Assembly (NCBI RefSeq): GCF_029543085.1
Contig: NZ_CP119967.1
Location: 2,754,501 to 2,818,500, forward strand
Direction: 5' to 3'
Source: Pseudomonas sp. A34-9
Lineage (GTDB): Bacteria; Pseudomonadota; Gammaproteobacteria; Pseudomonadales; Pseudomonadaceae
DNA length: 64,000 bases
Each line of letters starts with the position of its first letter. The stretch's first letter is position 1. Positions 60,558 to 64,000 of this stretch are shown piece after piece. Position numbers and translations under genes: made by a program. The notes beneath the pieces were generated by a model. That model was given only the letters and a program-made list of their open reading frames with translations, did no database searches and was not told where the DNA came from.

Positions 60558-62294
60558 TTAATGGGAATGACGGGGGACTTCCGCGCCACGGCAACCCACC
60601 AGGAAATCAAAGTCGCAACCCTGATCTGCTTGCAACACGTGATCGATGTACAGCTGACGGTAGCCGCCCACCAGCAACTGCTGCGGTGGTTGCAGATCGG
60701 CCATGCGCGCTGCCAGTTCGGCATCCGGAATATCCAGATGCAAGCGCCCGGTGGCGCAATCCAGCTCGATCCAGTCGCCTTCCTGCGCCGTCGCCAGAGG
60801 CCCGCCGGCCGCCGCTTCCGGCGCCACGTGCAAAACCACCGTGCCATACGCGGTGCCGCTCATCCGCGCATCAGAAATGCGCACCATGTCGGTCACACCC
60901 TGCGCCAACAGCTTGGCCGGCAAACCCATGTTGCCGACTTCGGCCATGCCCGGGTAACCCTTCGGCCCGCAGTTCTTCATCACCAAAATCGAATCTTTAT
61001 CGACGTCCAGCTCCGGATCGTTGATCCGCGCCTTGTACATGTCGAAGTTCTCGAACACCACCGCGCGGCCACGGTGCTGCATCAGTTCCGGCGTCGCAGC
61101 GGACGGCTTGAGCACCGCACCGAGCGGTGCCAGGTTACCGCGCAACACACAGATCCCTCCGTCGGCGCGAATCGGATTGTCGAGGGTGCGGATCACTTCG
61201 TCTTCGCCGTAGATCGGCGCGTCCTTGGTGTTCTCGCCGATGGACTTGCCGTTGACCGTCAATGCATTCGGGTTGGGGATCAGATTCGCTTCACCGAGGC
61301 GGCGCAGCACCGCTGGCAAGCCACCGGCGTAATAGAACTCTTCCATCAGGAAACGCCCGGACGGTTGCAGGTCGACGATGGTCGGCATGCCGCGCCCGAT
61401 GCGCGTCCAGTCGTCCAGATCCAGCTCGACGCCGATGCGCCCGGCAATCGCCTTCAAGTGGATCACGGCGTTGGTCGAACCGCCGATGGCGGCGTTCACA
61501 CGAATAGCGTTCTCGAAGGCTTCTTTAGTCAGAATCTTCGACAGTTTCAAATCTTCGCGCACCATCTCCACCGCCCGCATGCCGGACATGTGCGCCAACA
61601 CATAACGCCGCGCATCCACCGCCGGAATCGCCGCGTTGTGCGGCAGCGAAGTGCCCAGTGCTTCCGCCATGCAAGCCATCGTCGATGCGGTGCCCATGGT
61701 GTTGCAGGTGCCCGCCGAACGCGACATGCCGCCCTCGGCCGCAAGGAAATCGTCAATGGTGATGGTGCCAGCCTTGACCTGTTCGCTGAGCTGCCAGACC
61801 ACGGTGCCGGAACCGATGTCCTTGCCCTTGTGCTTGCCATTGAGCATCGGCCCGCCGGTGACGACGATGGCCGGCACGTCGCAACTGGCCGCGCCCATCA
61901 GCAGCGCCGGGGTGGTTTTGTCGCAACCGGTCAGCAGCACCACGCCGTCAATCGGGTTGCCGCGAATCGCTTCTTCAACGTCCATGCTCGCCAGGTTGCG
62001 GGTGAGCATGGCGGTAGGACGCAGGTTCGATTCGCCGTTGGAAAACACCGGGAATTCCACTGGAAAGCCACCGGCCTCGATCACCCCGCGTTTGACGTGC
62101 TCCGCGATCTGGCGGAAGTGCGCGTTGCACGGGGTCAATTCCGACCAGGTGTTGCAGATGCCGATGATCGGCTTGCCGTGGAACTGGTGGTCGGCGATGC
62201 CCTGATTCTTCATCCAGCTGCGGTACATGAAGCCGTTCTTGTCGGCCGTGCCAAACCATTGGGCGGAGCGCAGGGTGGGTTTCTTATCAGACAT
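60558..62294 (-). CDS. IlvD/Edd-family sugar acid dehydratase (L-arabinonate type)
   Basis: A 578-residue dehydratase. Fe-S ligand regions are GICNTWSELTPCNAHF (about 46-61), LLTGCDKTTPALLMGAAS (Cys about 125) and SRSAGTCNTMGTASTM (Cys about 198). The length and NGFMYRSWMKNQG start fit the L-arabinonate/pentonate branch better than dihydroxyacid dehydratase IlvD (~610). It would convert L-arabinonate to 2-keto-3-deoxy-arabinonate. Neighbours (GntR, MFS carrier and the AraD1-like gene at the window end) support a pentonate or related sugar-acid pathway. Confidence 0.85.
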   Translation of the reverse strand: MSDKKPTLRSAQWFGTADKNGFMYRSWMKNQGIADHQFHGKPIIGICNTWSELTPCNAHFRQIAEHVKRGVIEAGGFPVEFPVFSNGESNLRPTAMLTRNLASMDVEEAIRGNPIDGVVLLTGCDKTTPALLMGAASCDVPAIVVTGGPMLNGKHKGKDIGSGTVVWQLSEQVKAGTITIDDFLAAEGGMSRSAGTCNTMGTASTMACMAEALGTSLPHNAAIPAVDARRYVLAHMSGMRAVEMVREDLKLSKILTKEAFENAIRVNAAIGGSTNAVIHLKAIAGRIGVELDLDDWTRIGRGMPTIVDLQPSGRFLMEEFYYAGGLPAVLRRLGEANLIPNPNALTVNGKSIGENTKDAPIYGEDEVIRTLDNPIRADGGICVLRGNLAPLGAVLKPSAATPELMQHRGRAVVFENFDMYKARINDPELDVDKDSILVMKNCGPKGYPGMAEVGNMGLPAKLLAQGVTDMVRISDARMSGTAYGTVVLHVAPEAAAGGPLATAQEGDWIELDCATGRLHLDIPDAELAARMADLQPPQQLLVGGYRQLYIDHVLQADQGCDFDFLVGCRGAEVPRHSH

Positions 62295-62308
62295 GATCGA
62301 TTCTCTTA

Positions 62309-62325
62309 TTGTATGACTATAGTGT
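62309..62325. promoter_or_regulatory. Candidate GntR operator near the dehydratase start
   Basis: TTGTATGACTATAGTGT, 15 bases upstream of the dehydratase start. It shares GACTATA with the site at 62391-62401 (read as its inverse TATAGTC). Confidence 0.4.
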
Positions 62326-62386
62326 TCCAGTTACGGCCTAACATAAGCTCAAAAACCAATGTTTGGAAGTGTTGTTGGTTAATTAG

Positions 62387-62403
62387 TATTACTATATAGT
62401 CGT
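62387..62403. promoter_or_regulatory. Candidate GntR operator near the MFS gene
   Basis: GTATTACTATATAGTCG contains the perfect palindrome ACTATATAGT. It lies about 85 bases before the MFS start, in the divergent promoter region. Confidence 0.4.
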
Positions 62404-62487
62404 TTTCGATGGAGGGATGGCCCTGGCGGTTTTCCGTGAGAGGCGTCCCCCGAGGTTCTATAAAAACAACAATCGGAGACCGATCTC

Positions 62488-63810
62488 ATGAGCCAGGAAC
62501 TGCGGCTGATACGGCGCATTACGCTGAAACTGATTCCCTTCCTGATCCTGCTGTACCTGATCGCCTATGTGGATCGCTCCGCCGTCGGCTTCGCCAAGCT
62601 GCACATGGGCGCCGACATCGGCATCGGCGACGCCGCCTACGGCCTCGGCGCCGGGCTGTTCTTCATTGGTTACTTTCTTTTCGAAATCCCCAGCAACCTG
62701 ATGCTCGAACGCTTTGGCGCGCGGCGCTGGTTCGCGCGAATCATGATTACCTGGGGCGCGATCACCATCGGCATGGCCTTCGTTCAGGGCCCGCACAGTT
62801 TCTACGTGATGCGCTTTCTGCTCGGCGCGGCCGAGGCGGGGTTCTTTCCTGGCGTTCTCTACTACATCACCCAATGGTTCCCGGTGCGCCATCGCGGCAA
62901 GATCCTCGGGCTGTTCATCCTCTCGCAACCGATCGCGATGATGATCACCGGCCCGGTGTCCGGCGGTTTGCTCGGCATGGACGGCGTGCTGGGTCTGCAT
63001 GGCTGGCAGTGGCTGTTCATCGTCATCGGCACCCCGGCGATCCTGTTGACCTGGCCGGTGTTGCGCTGGTTGCCGGATGGCCCGCAGCAAGTGAAATGGC
63101 TGGCTCAGGCCGAGAAGGACTGGCTGACCGGCGAGCTGAAAAAGGATTTGCAGGAATACAGCCAGACCCGTCACGGCAATCCGCTGCATGCGCTGAAAGA
63201 CAAACGCGTGTTGCTGCTCGCACTGTTCTATCTGCCGGTGACGCTGAGCATTTATGGCTTGGGCCTGTGGCTGCCGACGTTGATCAAACAGTTTGGTGGC
63301 AGCGATCTGGTCACCGGTTTTGTGTCGTCGGTGCCGTACATCTTCGGGATCATCGGCTTGCTGATCGTGCCGCGCAGTTCTGATCGATTGAATGATCGCT
63401 ACGGGCATCTCGCCGTGCTTTACGTGCTGGGTGCGATTGGCCTGTTCCTCAGTGCCTGGCTGTCGCTGCCGGTCGCGCAACTGGCGGCGCTGTGTCTGGT
63501 GGCGTTCGCGCTGTTTTCCTGCACGGCGGTGTTCTGGACCCTGCCGGGACGGTTCTTCGCCGGCGCGAGTGCGGCGGCGGGGATTGCACTGATCAACTCG
63601 GTAGGGAATCTGGGCGGGTACATCGGGCCTTTCGTGATCGGGGCGTTGAAGGAGTACACCGGCAATCTGGCTTCGGGGTTGTATTTCCTCTCTGGAGTGA
63701 TGGTGTTCGGCTTGATCCTGACTGGTGTCGTCTACCGCGTGCTGGAACGCAAACACGTGCTGCCAGTCGACCAGTTCGCCGCCAGCGCACGCGGCGCTAC
63801 CCGCACCTGA
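62488..63810 (+). CDS. MFS transporter (ACS family, sugar acid type)
   Basis: A 440-residue 12-segment carrier of the anion:cation symporter family. LYLIAYVDRSAVGFAKLHMG (about 22-41) and LGAAEAGFFPGVLYYITQWF (about 112-131) are the family signatures (D-R-x-x-x-G...A and the AEAGFFPG loop). CGGAGA is upstream of ATG 62488. It is divergent from the dehydratase. The probable cargo is a sugar acid such as arabinonate or galactonate. Confidence 0.88.
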   Translation: MSQELRLIRRITLKLIPFLILLYLIAYVDRSAVGFAKLHMGADIGIGDAAYGLGAGLFFIGYFLFEIPSNLMLERFGARRWFARIMITWGAITIGMAFVQGPHSFYVMRFLLGAAEAGFFPGVLYYITQWFPVRHRGKILGLFILSQPIAMMITGPVSGGLLGMDGVLGLHGWQWLFIVIGTPAILLTWPVLRWLPDGPQQVKWLAQAEKDWLTGELKKDLQEYSQTRHGNPLHALKDKRVLLLALFYLPVTLSIYGLGLWLPTLIKQFGGSDLVTGFVSSVPYIFGIIGLLIVPRSSDRLNDRYGHLAVLYVLGAIGLFLSAWLSLPVAQLAALCLVAFALFSCTAVFWTLPGRFFAGASAAAGIALINSVGNLGGYIGPFVIGALKEYTGNLASGLYFLSGVMVFGLILTGVVYRVLERKHVLPVDQFAASARGATRT

Positions 63811-63832
63811 ACTGACCAACACCGGCCCCCTT

Positions 63833-63921
63833 TAGGAGTGAGCCTGCTCGCGATAGCGGTGTATCAGTCAAAAAGATGTTAACTGACACACCGCTATCGC
63901 GAGCAGGCTCACTCCTACAGG
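63833..63921. repeat. REP pair (family A)
   Basis: TTAGGAGTGAGCCTGCTCGC and inverse GCGAGCAGGCTCACTCCTAC; the inner parts (GATAGCGGTGT/ACACCGCTATC) also pair. Confidence 0.88.
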
Positions 63922-63956
63922 GAGCTGCAGTGTTTCGAATAACACAGGAGAAAATC

Positions 63957-64000
63957 ATGCATCTGGTTCAATTCGAATTAAGCAACCGCGAACGCCGCGT
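63957..64000 (+). CDS. AraD1/FAH-type protein (start only, cut by window end)
   Basis: ATG 63957 with ACAGGAG 6 bases upstream opens MHLVQFELSNRERRV. Such an opening (M-x-L-V-Q-F-E ... R-R-V-G) is typical of AraD1-like fumarylacetoacetate-hydrolase-fold proteins, which in this gene context act on 2-keto-3-deoxy sugar acids. Only 15 codons are visible. Confidence 0.55.
   Translation, partial: MHLVQFELSNRERR

Overview
This window is a chromosomal segment of a Pseudomonas, most likely of the P. fluorescens group. The evidence is the gene content, the codon use, and at least two Pseudomonas-type REP families scattered between genes (arms GTGGGAGCGAGC..TGCTCGCGA and TGTAGGAGCTGCC..GGCTGCGATC). 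No tRNA, rRNA, CRISPR array or intact prophage was seen.

Region 1 (1-19.3 kb) is the 3' part of a contact-dependent growth inhibition (CDI) locus. A very large CdiA/filamentous-haemagglutinin gene enters from the left and ends at 9599 with its immunity gene. Behind it lie about twelve degraded orphan units in the same orientation. Most carry a short 3' remnant of a toxin domain followed by an AT-rich candidate immunity gene. The units are separated by copies of one 60-bp palindrome, by end fragments of a single IS4-family element, and by a decaying REP-associated tyrosine transposase (RAYT). A strong terminator closes the array at 19.35 kb.

Region 2 (19.4-22.8 and 44.1-55.5 kb) appears to be one regulon in two blocks. 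It contains a luciferase-like monooxygenase, two paralogous flavin reductases, an NCS1 nucleobase-type permease, a four-gene polyamine/opine-type ABC transporter, a RibB-type riboflavin enzyme, a DUF1330 protein, a NUDIX hydrolase, a PcaC-like protein, an aldehyde dehydrogenase, an alpha/beta hydrolase, a DUF1185 protein and a FadR-type GntR regulator. Five promoters share the operator-like sequence TGG(T/A)ATACCA(TAATA). The enzyme set resembles the Rut uracil ring-cleavage pathway in layout, so I infer an undescribed N-heterocycle (or related) catabolic pathway.

Region 3 (22.9-44 kb) is mixed core metabolism. It holds a PotF-like binding protein, TerC, a DyP peroxidase, an AraC regulator with a divergent SBF-like transporter, a response regulator with a divergent hybrid kinase, a YecR-like lipoprotein, and a secreted protein made of 13-residue repeats. 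It continues with reverse transsulfuration (CBS and CGL), metE, a GNAT protein, a cobalamin-riboswitch-controlled corrinoid ABC transporter, a Ppx/GppA gene with a Pho box, and a ParD-like/methionine aminopeptidase pair.

Region 4 (55.9-64 kb) has a YCF48-like protein coupled to an MMPL/RND transporter. It ends with an L-arabinonate-type sugar acid cluster: GntR regulator, IlvD/Edd dehydratase, MFS transporter, and the start of an AraD1/FAH-type gene cut by the window end.
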